Part shown: positions 8,105 to 17,508 of the stretch, in pieces
Position numbering within the stretch: position 1 is the stretch's first letter
Layout: every line of letters starts with the position of its first letter
Assembly: GCF_013389455.1 (NCBI RefSeq)
Contig: NZ_CP058278.1
Span: forward strand, 496,001-560,000
Source of the DNA: Flavobacterium inviolabile
GTDB lineage: Bacteria > Bacteroidota > Bacteroidia > Flavobacteriales > Flavobacteriaceae
Length of the DNA: 64,000 nucleotides
Direction of reading: 5' to 3'
Position numbers and translations under genes: made by a program
The notes under the pieces: generated by a model
What the model was told of the DNA's origin: nothing
What the model saw: the letters and a program-made list of their open reading frames with translations, nothing else
Database searches by the model: none

Positions 8105-9163
8105 CTACGAGAATCGCTTCTCTACAATCTCCATAAAACGGGTTGCATATTCTTCTTTTCCTTCCCAGTTATTGTAATCCGGTTTTACCAGATCTTCAAT
8201 AAAATTCTGAGCATCTTCAAAATTATCAAAGGTATTCAGCTGGGATAAAACACGGTTCAGGTCTTCACCGCTTCCGCCAAAAAGGTTCTTTTCGAAAGCA
8301 ATCCGGTCGTTCAGTCCCAAAGCGATAGCTTTACTGTGGGCATCGCCCGTTGCTTTTCGGGTATAGGCTTCTTTTTCGGATGAAATGGAAAGTACCGGTT
8401 CTTCGTTTATTGGTTCCACAGCCGGTTCAAAAACAATATCCGCCACTTTTTCAACATCGGCAGGCACATCGTTTACTTTTACAAATTCCGGTTCTTTATA
8501 GGAATGCCCTAACAACTCTTCCAAAGTGATTTGCTTTGGTTCCTGTTTCGGTTCTTCTTTTACACGTTCGAAAACCGGTTCTTCGATAATCGCTTCTGCC
8601 GGTGCTGCTGGTTCTTCTTCGTCTTCCGGAGTCATTTCTTCTTCATCCAGCTCGCTTTCATCAATATCAATCTGGCCGACAACCACCTTTTCTTCTTCCG
8701 CTATTACTACCGGTTCTTCCGTTGTTTCTTCTGTTTCTTCCGGTTCCGTTTCAATAACTTGCTCAACAGCAGGTGCTTCCGTTTCAGCGGCGGCTATAAT
8801 CAGTTCTTCTTCCTCCGGCTCGGTTTCCGTCTCCATTTCCGATTCGGCATCTTCCGGTTCGGCTACAATATTTATTTCTTCCGCAACCGGTTCCGGTTCG
8901 TTTTCCACTACAGGTTCCGGCACTGCTACCGCTGTTTCTTCTTCTTCTTTGTTTTCAAAAGCTCCGTCTAATTTCTCTTCCAGTTCTTCCAGGCCGATTG
9001 TTGGTTTTACCGCTTCGAAATTTTCTTCATAAAAACGTAATACCGATAATATCTCATACAGTTTTTGCGTTTCCTGATGTAACTGAATCACTTCCGATTT
9101 ATTTTTTAATTTTAAAATGCGGTGGGCAATACTAATTAATTCGGCCTCTAATTTTTTCTTCAT
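8105..9163 (-). CDS. Glu-rich conserved hypothetical protein
   Basis: 352 residues in three parts. The N-terminal 65 residues are helical (LISIAHRILKLKNKSEVIQLH). A long middle section (about 70-260) is dominated by Glu, Val, Ala and Pro in low-complexity repeats. The C-terminal 90 residues look globular (LGLNDRIAFEKNLFGGS, FIEDLVKPDYNNW). Conserved ends joined by a disordered acidic linker are known from Flavobacterial proteins of unknown function. No signal peptide is present, so it is cytoplasmic. Its divergent neighbour is tdk. A -7-like TACTTTTG lies on the minus strand at 9228-9221. No function is assigned. Confidence 0.8.
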   Translation of the reverse strand: MKKKLEAELISIAHRILKLKNKSEVIQLHQETQKLYEILSVLRFYEENFEAVKPTIGLEELEEKLDGAFENKEEEETAVAVPEPVVENEPEPVAEEINIVAEPEDAESEMETETEPEEEELIIAAAETEAPAVEQVIETEPEETEETTEEPVVIAEEEKVVVGQIDIDESELDEEEMTPEDEEEPAAPAEAIIEEPVFERVKEEPKQEPKQITLEELLGHSYKEPEFVKVNDVPADVEKVADIVFEPAVEPINEEPVLSISSEKEAYTRKATGDAHSKAIALGLNDRIAFEKNLFGGSGEDLNRVLSQLNTFDNFEDAQNFIEDLVKPDYNNWEGKEEYATRFMEIVEKRFS

Positions 9164-9266
9164 AACTTTTGATTTTATATGGAGTAAAGCGGTGGTTTTT
9201 TAATAAATTTGTTTCCATTACAAAAGTAACAGAAAAAAACGCTGTTTACAGCCTGAAAAGTACAAA

Positions 9267-9884
9267 ATGTTTCTCGAAAATACGGTAAATCATAAAGAAC
9301 AATTTGGATGGATTGAAGTCATTTGCGGCTCGATGTTTTCCGGTAAAACTGAAGAACTTATTCGTCGTTTAAAACGCGCTCAGTTTGCCAAACAAAGAGT
9401 GGAAATTTTCAAACCGGCCATCGATACCCGCTATCACGATGAGATGGTTGTTTCTCATGACGCTAATGAAATCCGCTCTACTCCGGTTCCGGCAGCGGCT
9501 AATATCCGTATTCTTGCCGATGGCTGTGATGTCATCGGAATTGACGAAGCCCAGTTTTTTGATGACGAGATTGTTGCCGTTTGCAATGACCTTGCCAATT
9601 CCGGCGTACGCGTTATCGTAGCAGGACTGGACATGGACTTTAAAGGCAATCCTTTCGGCCCGATGCCCGCCCTGATGGCAACAGCCGAATATGTTACAAA
9701 AGTACATGCCGTTTGCACCCGCACCGGAAATTTAGCCAACTATAGTTTTAGAAAAACCCACAACGACAATCTTGTTTTACTGGGTGAAACGGAAGAATAC
9801 GAACCGTTAAGCCGTGCGGCCTATTTTAATGCTATGAAAGAAATGCAGGAACAAGAGTCCAGAAACAAAAAAAATCAAGAATAA
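9267..9884 (+). CDS. tdk: Thymidine kinase
   Basis: 205 residues. Type II thymidine kinase phosphorylates thymidine to dTMP in the salvage pathway. The P-loop is GSMFSGKT at residues 21-28 and the catalytic Glu94 lies in IDEAQFF. The lasso region near the C-terminus is present ([14 protein letters not shown]), but the usual zinc cysteines are reduced to a single C-x-R, which is common in this family. The stop is three bases before the TTG start of murF-alr, so the two are probably one operon. A -7-like TAAATTTG is at 9204-9211. Confidence 0.94.
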   Translation: MFLENTVNHKEQFGWIEVICGSMFSGKTEELIRRLKRAQFAKQRVEIFKPAIDTRYHDEMVVSHDANEIRSTPVPAAANIRILADGCDVIGIDEAQFFDDEIVAVCNDLANSGVRVIVAGLDMDFKGNPFGPMPALMATAEYVTKVHAVCTRTGNLANYSFRKTHNDNLVLLGETEEYEPLSRAAYFNAMKEMQEQESRNKKNQE

Positions 9885-9887
9885 GCT

Positions 9888-12323
9888 TTGAGTTTAATTA
9901 TCAAAAATATTATCCCGGTCATTCACGCTAAATGGTTAGGGACTGATGAAACATGTCCTGTAGACAATGTTTCCATCGACAGCCGTTCGTTACAAAACAA
10001 CAACGGAACTTTATTTTTTGCACTGGTCGGACACAATCACGACGGACATCATTACATTCCGAACCTGATTGCCAAAGGCGTTCAGAATTTTGTAGTGAAT
10101 CACATTCCGGACATGCTGGAAGGCAAGGCAAACTTCCTGGTAGTTAACGATACGCTGCACAGCCTTCAGAAATTTGCGGCCTATTACCGCATGCAGTTTG
10201 ATTTCCCGGTAATAGGTGTTACCGGAAGCAGCGGTAAAACCATTGTCAAAGAATGGCTGAACTTCCTGTTAAGCCCGGAATACAATATCATCCGCAGCCC
10301 TAAAAGCTACAACTCCCAGGTAGGTGTTCCGCTATCGATCATCGGGATCAATGAAAAACACAACTTAGGGATTTTTGAAGCCGGTATTTCCACTGTCGGC
10401 GAAATGGACAAACTGGAAGCCATTATCAAACCGACCATTGGTATTTTAACCAATATCGGTGCGGCACATGACGAAGGTTTCGAAAGCGTAGCCCAAAAAA
10501 TATCCGAAAAAATAAAACTCTTCCAAAACGCCAAAATTCTTATTTACCAGAAGAATCCGCTAATTGACGACCTTCTGGACAAAAATATCCCAACTTTCAG
10601 CTGGAGTTTTGAAGACCGCACTGCCGATGTATTCATTACCAAAACGGCTCCTGACGAACTGGAAGTACACTACCGCCAACAGCCTTTCCTGCTGCAACTT
10701 CCGTTTCAGGACAAAGCGTCTGTTGAAAACACCATCAGCTGCCTGATGGTACTGCTGCATTTCGGGTATGACAAGGCTGTCATTAAAGAACGCCTGTACA
10801 ACCTGTATCCGGTGGAAATGCGCCTGCAGGTGAAAAACGGTATTCACAACTGTACACTAATTGACGACAGTTACAGTTCCGACTACCAGTCGCTAAAAAT
10901 TGCGCTGGATTTCCTGGAGCAGCACAAAACCCATCAGCAGAAAACAATAATACTATCCGATATTTTCCAGAGCGGTTTTCCGGTGGAAGAATTATATGCC
11001 AAAGTTGCCCGGCTGTTAACCAACAATAAAATTGAACGCGTTATCGGGATTGGCGAAACCATCAGCCGTTACCTGAAAGATTTTCCGGGATTTATTGCCT
11101 TTAAAAACACCCATGATTTTCTGGTGCAATACAATGCCGCTTCTTTTCAGAACGAAACGATACTGATAAAAGGCGCACGAACCTTTCATTTTGAAGAAAT
11201 CGTAACCCTGCTGGAAGAAAAAACACATGAAACGGTATTGGAGATCAACCTGAATGCCATCAGCCACAATCTGAACTTCTACAAATCGAAGCTAAAACCG
11301 TCCACAAAAATAATGGTCATGGTAAAAGCTTTCGGATATGGAAGCGGCAGTTTTGAAATTGCAAAATTACTGGCCCACCACAAAGTCGATTATTTAGGCG
11401 TGGCTTTCGCCGATGAAGGAATTGCACTTCGCAACGCCGGTATTGAAATGCCGATTATTGTGATGAACCCCGAAAACAGTGCTTTTTCGGCGATGATTGC
11501 CTACCATCTGGAACCGGAAATCTATTCGCCTACTGTCCTAAAAACGTTTATTACTCTGGCCCAGCAGAAAAACCTGTCCAATTACCCGATACACATCAAA
11601 CTGGATACCGGTATGCATCGTCTGGGTTTTGAGGAAAACAATCTCGATGATCTGATCTCTGTTTTAAAAAATAACAATTTTGTCTCCGTTAAAAGTATCT
11701 TCTCCCACCTTTCGGCGAGCGACGGACCGGAATTCAACGATTTCACGTTACAGCAGATCCATACGTTTGACCGATGGTCGCAAAAAATTGTATCGGAACT
11801 GAACATCACCCCTATCCGCCATATCCTGAACACATCCGGAATTTACAATTTCCCGGATTATCAGTTCGACATGGTACGCCTGGGTATCGGACTATACGGC
11901 GTAGGAAATGATGAGGAAGAAATGAAACACCTGGAAAATGTAGGCACGTTAAAAACCGTTATCCTGCAAACCAAAGAAATTCAGGCCGGTGAAAGTGTGG
12001 GCTACAGCCGGAAATTCATGGCAACCCAAACCACTAAAACCGCTACAATTCCCATTGGCTATGCCGACGGAATCCCAAGAAGCTGGGGCAATCAGAAAGG
12101 TTATGTGATGATTAAAAACCAGAAAGCGCCCATAATCGGCAATATTTGCATGGACATGTTAATGGTCGATATTACCGGTATTGACTGTAAAGAAGGCGAT
12201 ACGGTAATCATTTTTGGCCAGCAGCCAAGAGTAACCGAAATTGCAAAAACCATTGGCACCATACCCTACGAAATACTGACCAGCATCTCGCACCGGGTAA
12301 AACGCATTTTCTTTAAAGAATAA
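9888..12323 (+). CDS. murF-alr: Bifunctional MurF ligase / alanine racemase
   Basis: 811 residues fusing two cell-wall enzymes, a known Bacteroidota arrangement. Residues 1 to about 445 are MurF, which adds D-Ala-D-Ala to UDP-MurNAc-tripeptide; the ATP P-loop is GVTGSSGKT with Lys117. Residues about 450-811 are PLP-dependent alanine racemase, with the PLP lysine Lys480 in MVKAFGYGSG, the substrate loop HLSASDG, and the C-terminal motif ICMDMLMVDI. Having both activities in one chain links supply of D-Ala to its use. The start is TTG, three bases after the tdk stop; no better ATG is available. Confidence 0.95.
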   Translation: MSLIIKNIIPVIHAKWLGTDETCPVDNVSIDSRSLQNNNGTLFFALVGHNHDGHHYIPNLIAKGVQNFVVNHIPDMLEGKANFLVVNDTLHSLQKFAAYYRMQFDFPVIGVTGSSGKTIVKEWLNFLLSPEYNIIRSPKSYNSQVGVPLSIIGINEKHNLGIFEAGISTVGEMDKLEAIIKPTIGILTNIGAAHDEGFESVAQKISEKIKLFQNAKILIYQKNPLIDDLLDKNIPTFSWSFEDRTADVFITKTAPDELEVHYRQQPFLLQLPFQDKASVENTISCLMVLLHFGYDKAVIKERLYNLYPVEMRLQVKNGIHNCTLIDDSYSSDYQSLKIALDFLEQHKTHQQKTIILSDIFQSGFPVEELYAKVARLLTNNKIERVIGIGETISRYLKDFPGFIAFKNTHDFLVQYNAASFQNETILIKGARTFHFEEIVTLLEEKTHETVLEINLNAISHNLNFYKSKLKPSTKIMVMVKAFGYGSGSFEIAKLLAHHKVDYLGVAFADEGIALRNAGIEMPIIVMNPENSAFSAMIAYHLEPEIYSPTVLKTFITLAQQKNLSNYPIHIKLDTGMHRLGFEENNLDDLISVLKNNNFVSVKSIFSHLSASDGPEFNDFTLQQIHTFDRWSQKIVSELNITPIRHILNTSGIYNFPDYQFDMVRLGIGLYGVGNDEEEMKHLENVGTLKTVILQTKEIQAGESVGYSRKFMATQTTKTATIPIGYADGIPRSWGNQKGYVMIKNQKAPIIGNICMDMLMVDITGIDCKEGDTVIIFGQQPRVTEIAKTIGTIPYEILTSISHRVKRIFFKE

Positions 12324-12406
12324 AAAAGACTACTAAAATTGTTAAATTTTTAATCCGTTTTACTACTTTAGTACTAACAAAAATTATTAACTAAAACATT
12401 TTAGGT

Positions 12407-12784
12407 ATGGGAATGCTATCAGAATTTAAAGAATTTGCCATGAAAGGCAACGTTGTTGATCTTGCAATCGGGGTGATCATTGGTGGTGCTTTCGGTAAAA
12501 TTGTAAGTTCATTTATCGATGATGTAATTACACCTTTACTGTTAAAACCGGCATTGGAAGCTGCTAATTTATCAAAAATTGAAGAGCTTACCATTTTTGG
12601 AGGAGTCAAGTACGGTATGTTTTTATCGGCTGTCATTAATTTTGTGATTGTTGCATTCGTGCTGTTCTTATTAATCAAGGGAATCAATGCTTCCAAGAAA
12701 AAAGAAGCGCCGGCTCCAACCGCTCCGGCTGGTCCTACTCAGGAAGAATTATTGGCTGAAATCCGTGATTTATTGAAAAAATAA
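12407..12784 (+). CDS. mscL: Large-conductance mechanosensitive channel
   Basis: 125 residues. MscL is a homopentameric inner-membrane pore that opens on hypo-osmotic shock. The N-terminal helix and TM1 signature is clear (FKEFAMKGNVVDLAIGVIIG, GAFGKIVSSFIDDVITP). TM2 spans about residues 68-92 and a Pro/Ala linker leads to the C-terminal helix QEELLAEIRDLLKK. It is preceded by a separate leader region after murF-alr and followed by a strong terminator, so it is probably monocistronic. Confidence 0.97.
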   Translation: MGMLSEFKEFAMKGNVVDLAIGVIIGGAFGKIVSSFIDDVITPLLLKPALEAANLSKIEELTIFGGVKYGMFLSAVINFVIVAFVLFLLIKGINASKKKEAPAPTAPAGPTQEELLAEIRDLLKK

Positions 12785-12810
12785 TCCGCTACACACATAT
12801 TCTAACCTAA

Positions 12811-12836
12811 ACCGTCCCGGTGTGGACGGTTTTTTT
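12811..12836 (+). terminator. Rho-independent terminator of mscL
   Basis: ACCGTCC / GGACGGT stem followed by TTTTTTT. It contains the upstream in-frame start of the next reading frame (12822), which supports the later start for asd. Confidence 0.85.
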
Positions 12837-12841
12837 ATTTA

Positions 12842-12874
12842 TTGTTATTTTAACCGCATTATTATTTACTTTTG
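12842..12874 (+). promoter_or_regulatory. Candidate promoter of asd
   Basis: TTG at 12842-12844, a 22-base spacer and TACTTTTG at 12867-12874 match the Bacteroidota TTG-N17-23-TAnnTTTG consensus. They lie 37 bases before the asd ATG. Confidence 0.55.
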
Positions 12875-12911
12875 TCATACTAAAAATTTAACTAAAACAC
12901 ATAATATCAAA

Positions 12912-13901
12912 ATGAAAGTAGCCGTTGTAGGAGCCACCGGAATGGTTGGTGAAGTAATGTTACAATTACTGGCAGAAAGAAATTTTCCCGTAACTGAATT
13001 AATCCCCGTAGCATCAGAAAAGTCTGTTGGGAAGCAGATTGATTTTAAGGGAAAGAAGTACGCTGTAGTAGGATTACAAACAGCGGTTGAAATGCGTCCT
13101 GATATTGCTGTTTTTTCAGCCGGAGGCGAAACCTCTTTAGCCTGGGCACCAAAATTTGCCGAAGCCGGTACTACCGTTATCGACAACTCTTCTGCATGGC
13201 GAATGGACCAGACTAAAAAACTGATCGTTCCGGAAATCAACGCTTCGGTATTGACCAAAGAAGACAAAATTATTGCCAATCCAAACTGTTCGACCATCCA
13301 GATGGTGATGGTCCTGGCACCTTTACATAAAAAATACGGCATTAAACGAGTTGTTGTTTCGACCTATCAGTCCATTACCGGAACGGGAGTAAAAGCCGTA
13401 AAACAACTGGAAAACGAATTTGCCGGTATACAGGGAGAAATGGCCTATCCCTATCCAATTCACCGCAATGCCATTCCGCAGTGTGATGTTTTTGAAGAAA
13501 ACGGGTATACGAAAGAAGAAATGAAGCTGGTTCGTGAAACACAGAAAATCATGGACGACAAAACGATTGCTGTTACAGCAACTGCCATCCGTATTCCGGT
13601 GGTGGGCGGCCACAGTGAAGCGGTAAACATCCAGTTTGAAAATGATTTCGACATAAACGAAGTACGCGCTATCCTGCACAACACACCGGGTGTGGTGATA
13701 CAGGACAACCCGGATACCAAAACATACCCAATGCCTTTATATGCCCACGGAAAAGACGATGTATTTGTGGGCAGAATCCGTCGCGACGAAAGTCAGCCGA
13801 ACACCCTAAACATGTGGATCGTTTCCGACAACCTGCGCAAAGGAGCCGCAACAAACACCATCCAGATCGCAGAATACCTTGTAGCGAACAAGTTAGTATA
13901 A
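12912..13901 (+). CDS. asd: Aspartate-semialdehyde dehydrogenase
   Basis: 329 residues from the ATG at 12912. The frame is open to 12822, but those extra codons lie in the mscL terminator and lack family similarity. The enzyme reduces aspartyl phosphate to the semialdehyde with NADPH, feeding lysine, threonine, methionine and diaminopimelate synthesis. Evidence: nucleotide-binding N-terminus VAVVGATGMVGEV, catalytic Cys126 in NPNCSTIQMV, and VGGHSEAV carrying the catalytic His. The length is standard. The gene appears to have its own promoter. Confidence 0.96.
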   Translation: MKVAVVGATGMVGEVMLQLLAERNFPVTELIPVASEKSVGKQIDFKGKKYAVVGLQTAVEMRPDIAVFSAGGETSLAWAPKFAEAGTTVIDNSSAWRMDQTKKLIVPEINASVLTKEDKIIANPNCSTIQMVMVLAPLHKKYGIKRVVVSTYQSITGTGVKAVKQLENEFAGIQGEMAYPYPIHRNAIPQCDVFEENGYTKEEMKLVRETQKIMDDKTIAVTATAIRIPVVGGHSEAVNIQFENDFDINEVRAILHNTPGVVIQDNPDTKTYPMPLYAHGKDDVFVGRIRRDESQPNTLNMWIVSDNLRKGAATNTIQIAEYLVANKLV

Positions 13902-14000
13902 TATCACTTTTGAAACATATTGACCGTTTTATTTTGGCAAAACATAAATTTTGTTAAAATAAAACGGTTTTCTTTTTTTGGTTTTCTATATTTGCAGGGA

Positions 14001-14348
14001 ATGAAAAAGAAACTGGCCATACTGAACCTTTCTTTAATGATTGCTGTATTGTTCGCAATACTGTTCCAATCGATACATTCCTTTGAGCATTTGGTTGACG
14101 AATTCAGTCACGAACACTGCCACCACAAATACGACCATACCAAAACAGAATTCACACACGGGCATCATGATTTCGATCATTGTTTTACCTGCGAATTCTC
14201 TTTCAGTAATTATATCCCTACTGAATTTTTCTCTTTTTCCTTTAAAAACACTTTTAAAGCTATTGCCTATAGCTTTGCCAAAACAGAAAAACCTGTTGTT
14301 TTTTCAGGAAGCCTTTTTGCACTTCGTGCACCTCCCGGTACATTATAA
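14001..14348 (+). CDS. Small His-rich exported protein
   Basis: 115 residues from the ATG at 14001; the open frame begins earlier at 13920, but the promoter-like TATATTTG at 13987-13994 makes the later ATG better. The N-terminus is a signal peptide or membrane anchor (LNLSLMIAVLFAILFQSIHSF). The middle is very rich in His, Asp and Cys (HEHCHHKYDH, HGHHDFDHCFTCEF), a probable metal-binding patch. It sits 78 bases before a ZnuD-like TonB receptor, so a role in binding or sensing zinc or copper at the envelope is plausible. No named family is recognised. Confidence 0.65.
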   Translation: MKKKLAILNLSLMIAVLFAILFQSIHSFEHLVDEFSHEHCHHKYDHTKTEFTHGHHDFDHCFTCEFSFSNYIPTEFFSFSFKNTFKAIAYSFAKTEKPVVFSGSLFALRAPPGTL

Positions 14349-14426
14349 TCACATCGTTTATTAAAAAACTGTCATGATCATTTCTCGTGATTCTTGACCT
14401 ATTGTGTATTATTTTGAACTGGAAAA

Positions 14427-16811
14427 ATGCGAACACAACCTTTCCTTGTTCTCTGTTTTTTAGTTGTTTGCCACTTTGGTTTTTCGCAGAACAAACTGTC
14501 CGGAAAAGTTACCAATGAAAAGCAGCAACCGTTAAACGGGGCACATATTCACGCAGGCGATAAAAGTGCTGCCTCTAATCCTATGGGAGAATATGAAATC
14601 AGGAATTTACCGGACGGTAATCAGAAGATTTTCATTTCCTATGTGGGTTACAAAACACTGGATACCCTTGTCAACATCAATGACAATGTGGTACTGAACG
14701 TTATGCTCAAACCCGACATTACCGCTTTAAAAGAAGTGGTCATCAGGGAAAAAGGCAATGCGCCCAAAACAACCGCTTCCGAGCAGAAAATAAAGAGTGA
14801 AACCATCGAACGGTACAGCAACCAGACCTTAGGGGACGCCTTAAAAGAAGTTGCCGGGGTTTCCATTCTTAAAACCGGAAGCACTATTGTTAAACCGGTA
14901 ATCAACGGGCTGCACAGCAGCCGCGTACCGATTATCAACAACAATGTCCGCCTGGAAGACCAGCAGTGGGGCGCAGAACATGCCCCGAATATGGACATTA
15001 ATAGTGCCGGGAAAATCACCGTTATTAAAGGTGCCTCAAGCCTGCAATATGGTGGTGATGCCGTGGGCGGAATTGTTATTATCGAACCTTTATCGGTAAA
15101 AAAAGATACTTTATTTGGTAAAACAATTGTGAATATGGTTTCCAATGGCCGCGGCGGGAGTATCACTTCCAGCCTGCACAAAGGAAACAGCAAAGGTTGG
15201 GCATGGAACGTTTTAGGTACTTTTAAATATTTGGGCGACAGAGAAGCGCCCGATTATGTACTGTCCAATACCGGAAACCGGGAGTCCAATTTTTCAGGCG
15301 ACCTGAAATATATCGGGGACGATTATTCCATTACCGGTTTTTATAGTTTCTATAAAGCCCAGATTGGTATTTTAAGAGCTTCCCATATAGGAAATAGTAC
15401 TGATTTGGTTAATAGTATCAACAATCAGGCTCCTGCTTATATTGCGGATTTCACCTATACGCTCAATGCGCCCAGACAGGAAGTGGAACACCACCTGGCT
15501 AAAATTAATTTCCATAAAAAACTGGATCCCAACAGCCAGCTGGAGGTACAATATGCCTATCAGTTTAACAACCGTCTGGAATATGACCTGCGTCGTGGCG
15601 ACAATGCTAACAAGGCAGCGCTCGACCTGGATTTAACAACGCATGCGCTGCAGGCAGACTGGAAACGGGAAACAGACAACTGGCAAACAAAGATTGGCGT
15701 AAATGCCGCCTATCAGACAAATTATGCCAGTCCTGCAACCGGAATCCGTCCCTTAATTCCAAATTATGACAAATATGATGCGGGTGCTTATGCTGTCGTA
15801 TCCCATTCCTTTTCGGATGATTTCACGTTAGAAGGTGGACTTCGCTATGATTATTCACGGGTGGAAGCAACCAAATTTTACCTGAAATCCCGCTGGGAAG
15901 AACGCGGTTATAACAACGATTTCCAGAATATTATTGTGGGTGAAGAAGGTAACCAATGGTTGACAAAACCGACCTTTTCTTTCCATAATGTATCCGGAAG
16001 TATCGGAGCCCGAAAAGAATTCGGCGATCACTGGAGCTGGTTAAACAACATTAGCCTGGCGACCCGGAATCCAAATCCTTCGGAGTTTTTCAGCGACGGA
16101 CTGCACCATTCCACCGGTATGATCGAGTTGGGAGATTTGCGCCTGAAAAAAGAAAAAGCGCTTAAATTTTCATCCGCTTTATCCCGTAAAGGAGAAACCT
16201 TCTCTTTTGAGATCAATCCATACCTGAATAGCATTTCCGATTTTATGTACCTGACTCCTATCGGTCAGGAAACAACGATTCGCGGTGCTTTCCTGGTTTG
16301 GGAATACCGTCAGACAAATGCCCGCCTGCTGGGTATTGATGTTCATTCCAACTGGAAAATCAATTCGAATTTCGAACACGATTTTGCACTGGCTTACGTA
16401 AACGGAAGGGATCTTACAAACAGCAAGGCATTAATAGACATGCCGCCGTTAAACATTAGCAATGCCCTGCGCTTTACGAAAAAAGAGTGGAACCGTTTAC
16501 AACTGGAATTAAAGAGCGAGCTGGTTTTCCGTCAGAACCAGTATCCGGATAATAACTTTATCACCAATACCATTGCAAACAATCAATTTGTTCCCACGCT
16601 GGTCGACATCAGTACGCCGCCAAAAGCGTATCATTTGCTGCATTTCAATTCCGAAATGAAATTAAAAGCCTTTAAAGGGATCCAGACCACCGTCGGATTA
16701 TCCGTTCAGAATATTTTCAACACAAACTATAGAGACTACCTGAACCGTCAGCGCTTTTTTGCCGACGAACTGGGTAGAAATTTTCAACTACAATTAAAAT
16801 TCAATTATTAA
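14427..16811 (+). CDS. TonB-dependent outer-membrane receptor (ZnuD-like)
   Basis: 794 residues. A signal peptide is followed by a carboxypeptidase-regulatory-like beta-sandwich (about 22-110, SGKVTNEKQQPLNGAHIHAG). Then comes a plug domain (about 120-235: GDALKEVAGVSILKTGS, NGLHSSRVPII, WGAEHAPNMDI, SLQYGGDAVGGIV) and a 22-strand barrel ending in the aromatic FQLQLKFNY. The plug pattern with an EHAP/DHA motif is that of ZnuD-type zinc receptors, and the His-rich protein upstream agrees. Zinc as the substrate is inferred. The lipoprotein gene follows after 13 bases, so they form one transcription unit. Confidence 0.85.
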   Translation: MRTQPFLVLCFLVVCHFGFSQNKLSGKVTNEKQQPLNGAHIHAGDKSAASNPMGEYEIRNLPDGNQKIFISYVGYKTLDTLVNINDNVVLNVMLKPDITALKEVVIREKGNAPKTTASEQKIKSETIERYSNQTLGDALKEVAGVSILKTGSTIVKPVINGLHSSRVPIINNNVRLEDQQWGAEHAPNMDINSAGKITVIKGASSLQYGGDAVGGIVIIEPLSVKKDTLFGKTIVNMVSNGRGGSITSSLHKGNSKGWAWNVLGTFKYLGDREAPDYVLSNTGNRESNFSGDLKYIGDDYSITGFYSFYKAQIGILRASHIGNSTDLVNSINNQAPAYIADFTYTLNAPRQEVEHHLAKINFHKKLDPNSQLEVQYAYQFNNRLEYDLRRGDNANKAALDLDLTTHALQADWKRETDNWQTKIGVNAAYQTNYASPATGIRPLIPNYDKYDAGAYAVVSHSFSDDFTLEGGLRYDYSRVEATKFYLKSRWEERGYNNDFQNIIVGEEGNQWLTKPTFSFHNVSGSIGARKEFGDHWSWLNNISLATRNPNPSEFFSDGLHHSTGMIELGDLRLKKEKALKFSSALSRKGETFSFEINPYLNSISDFMYLTPIGQETTIRGAFLVWEYRQTNARLLGIDVHSNWKINSNFEHDFALAYVNGRDLTNSKALIDMPPLNISNALRFTKKEWNRLQLELKSELVFRQNQYPDNNFITNTIANNQFVPTLVDISTPPKAYHLLHFNSEMKLKAFKGIQTTVGLSVQNIFNTNYRDYLNRQRFFADELGRNFQLQLKFNY

Positions 16812-16824
16812 AAAAACATTTACC

Positions 16825-17400
16825 ATGAAAAATTTCAAAATAGCCGCTTTAGCCATAATCGCCATCATTTCTTTCGCTTCCTGTTCCAAAGACGACAATG
16901 CAGCGCCACAGGCCGTTAACGAAGAAGAAGTAATTACAACCGTAACGGCAACATTTACCGGCGGCGGACAGGTGATTACATTAGTGTCCCGTGATCTGGA
17001 CGGAGACGGTCCTAATGCACCGGTAGTAACGGTTTCGGGTAATTTCCAGGCCAATACTACCTACAACGGTACGCTTACTTTTATGAACGAAGCTGCCTCT
17101 CCGGCTGAAGATATCACTCCGGAAATCATCGAAGAAGGTGTGGATCACCAGATTTTCTATAGAAAAACCGGTAATTTAAATGCTTTCGAATATGCCGCTA
17201 CTGCTGATAATTTTGACAGCAACGGAAAACCAATCGGATTAAAATCGGTATTTACCACAACAAATGCTGCTTCCGGAACGGTTACCATTACCTTAAGACA
17301 TTTACCAAATAAAAACGGTGCCGGAGTTTCTGGCGGTGACATTACCAATGCTGCCGGTGGAACGGATGCTGAAGTTACTTTCCCGGTAACGGTGCAATAA
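16825..17400 (+). CDS. Surface lipoprotein paired with the TonB receptor
   Basis: 191 residues with a lipoprotein signal peptide ending at Cys20 (ISFASC). The Lys-Asp-Asp that follows (CSKDD) resembles the lipoprotein export signal that places Bacteroidota lipoproteins on the cell surface. The rest is beta-rich with Thr and Gly (TATFTGGGQVITL, DLDGDGPNAP) and resembles the receptor-associated lipoproteins found next to TonB receptors in Flavobacteria. It probably captures substrate for the receptor 13 bases upstream. The family has no settled function. A strong terminator follows. Confidence 0.75.
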   Translation: MKNFKIAALAIIAIISFASCSKDDNAAPQAVNEEEVITTVTATFTGGGQVITLVSRDLDGDGPNAPVVTVSGNFQANTTYNGTLTFMNEAASPAEDITPEIIEEGVDHQIFYRKTGNLNAFEYAATADNFDSNGKPIGLKSVFTTTNAASGTVTITLRHLPNKNGAGVSGGDITNAAGGTDAEVTFPVTVQ

Positions 17401-17426
17401 TTTTAAAAAAAGTTATAAAACATCCA

Positions 17427-17457
17427 AAAAAGTGCTGCCTTAAAAACAGCACTTTTT
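17427..17457 (+). terminator. Terminator of the TonB receptor unit
   Basis: AAAAGTGCTG / CAGCACTTTT stem followed by T-rich DNA, between the lipoprotein gene and the prolyl oligopeptidase gene. Confidence 0.8.
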
Positions 17458-17508
17458 GATTTTAACGAAACGATAACAATTGTTTCCTTATTTTTGTTAA
17501 AAAAACTG

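Noticed and set aside
8526..9032. Long Ser-rich reading frame on the plus strand
   Set aside because: It is the antisense of the Glu-rich gene; Ser codons (TCT/TTC register) mirror the Glu codons. No start signal.
12822..12911. N-terminal extension of asd
   Set aside because: It begins inside the mscL terminator and covers the asd promoter; the family N-terminus starts at 12912.
13920..14000. Longer start for the His-rich protein
   Set aside because: It runs across a promoter-like TATATTTG; the signal peptide starts at 14001.
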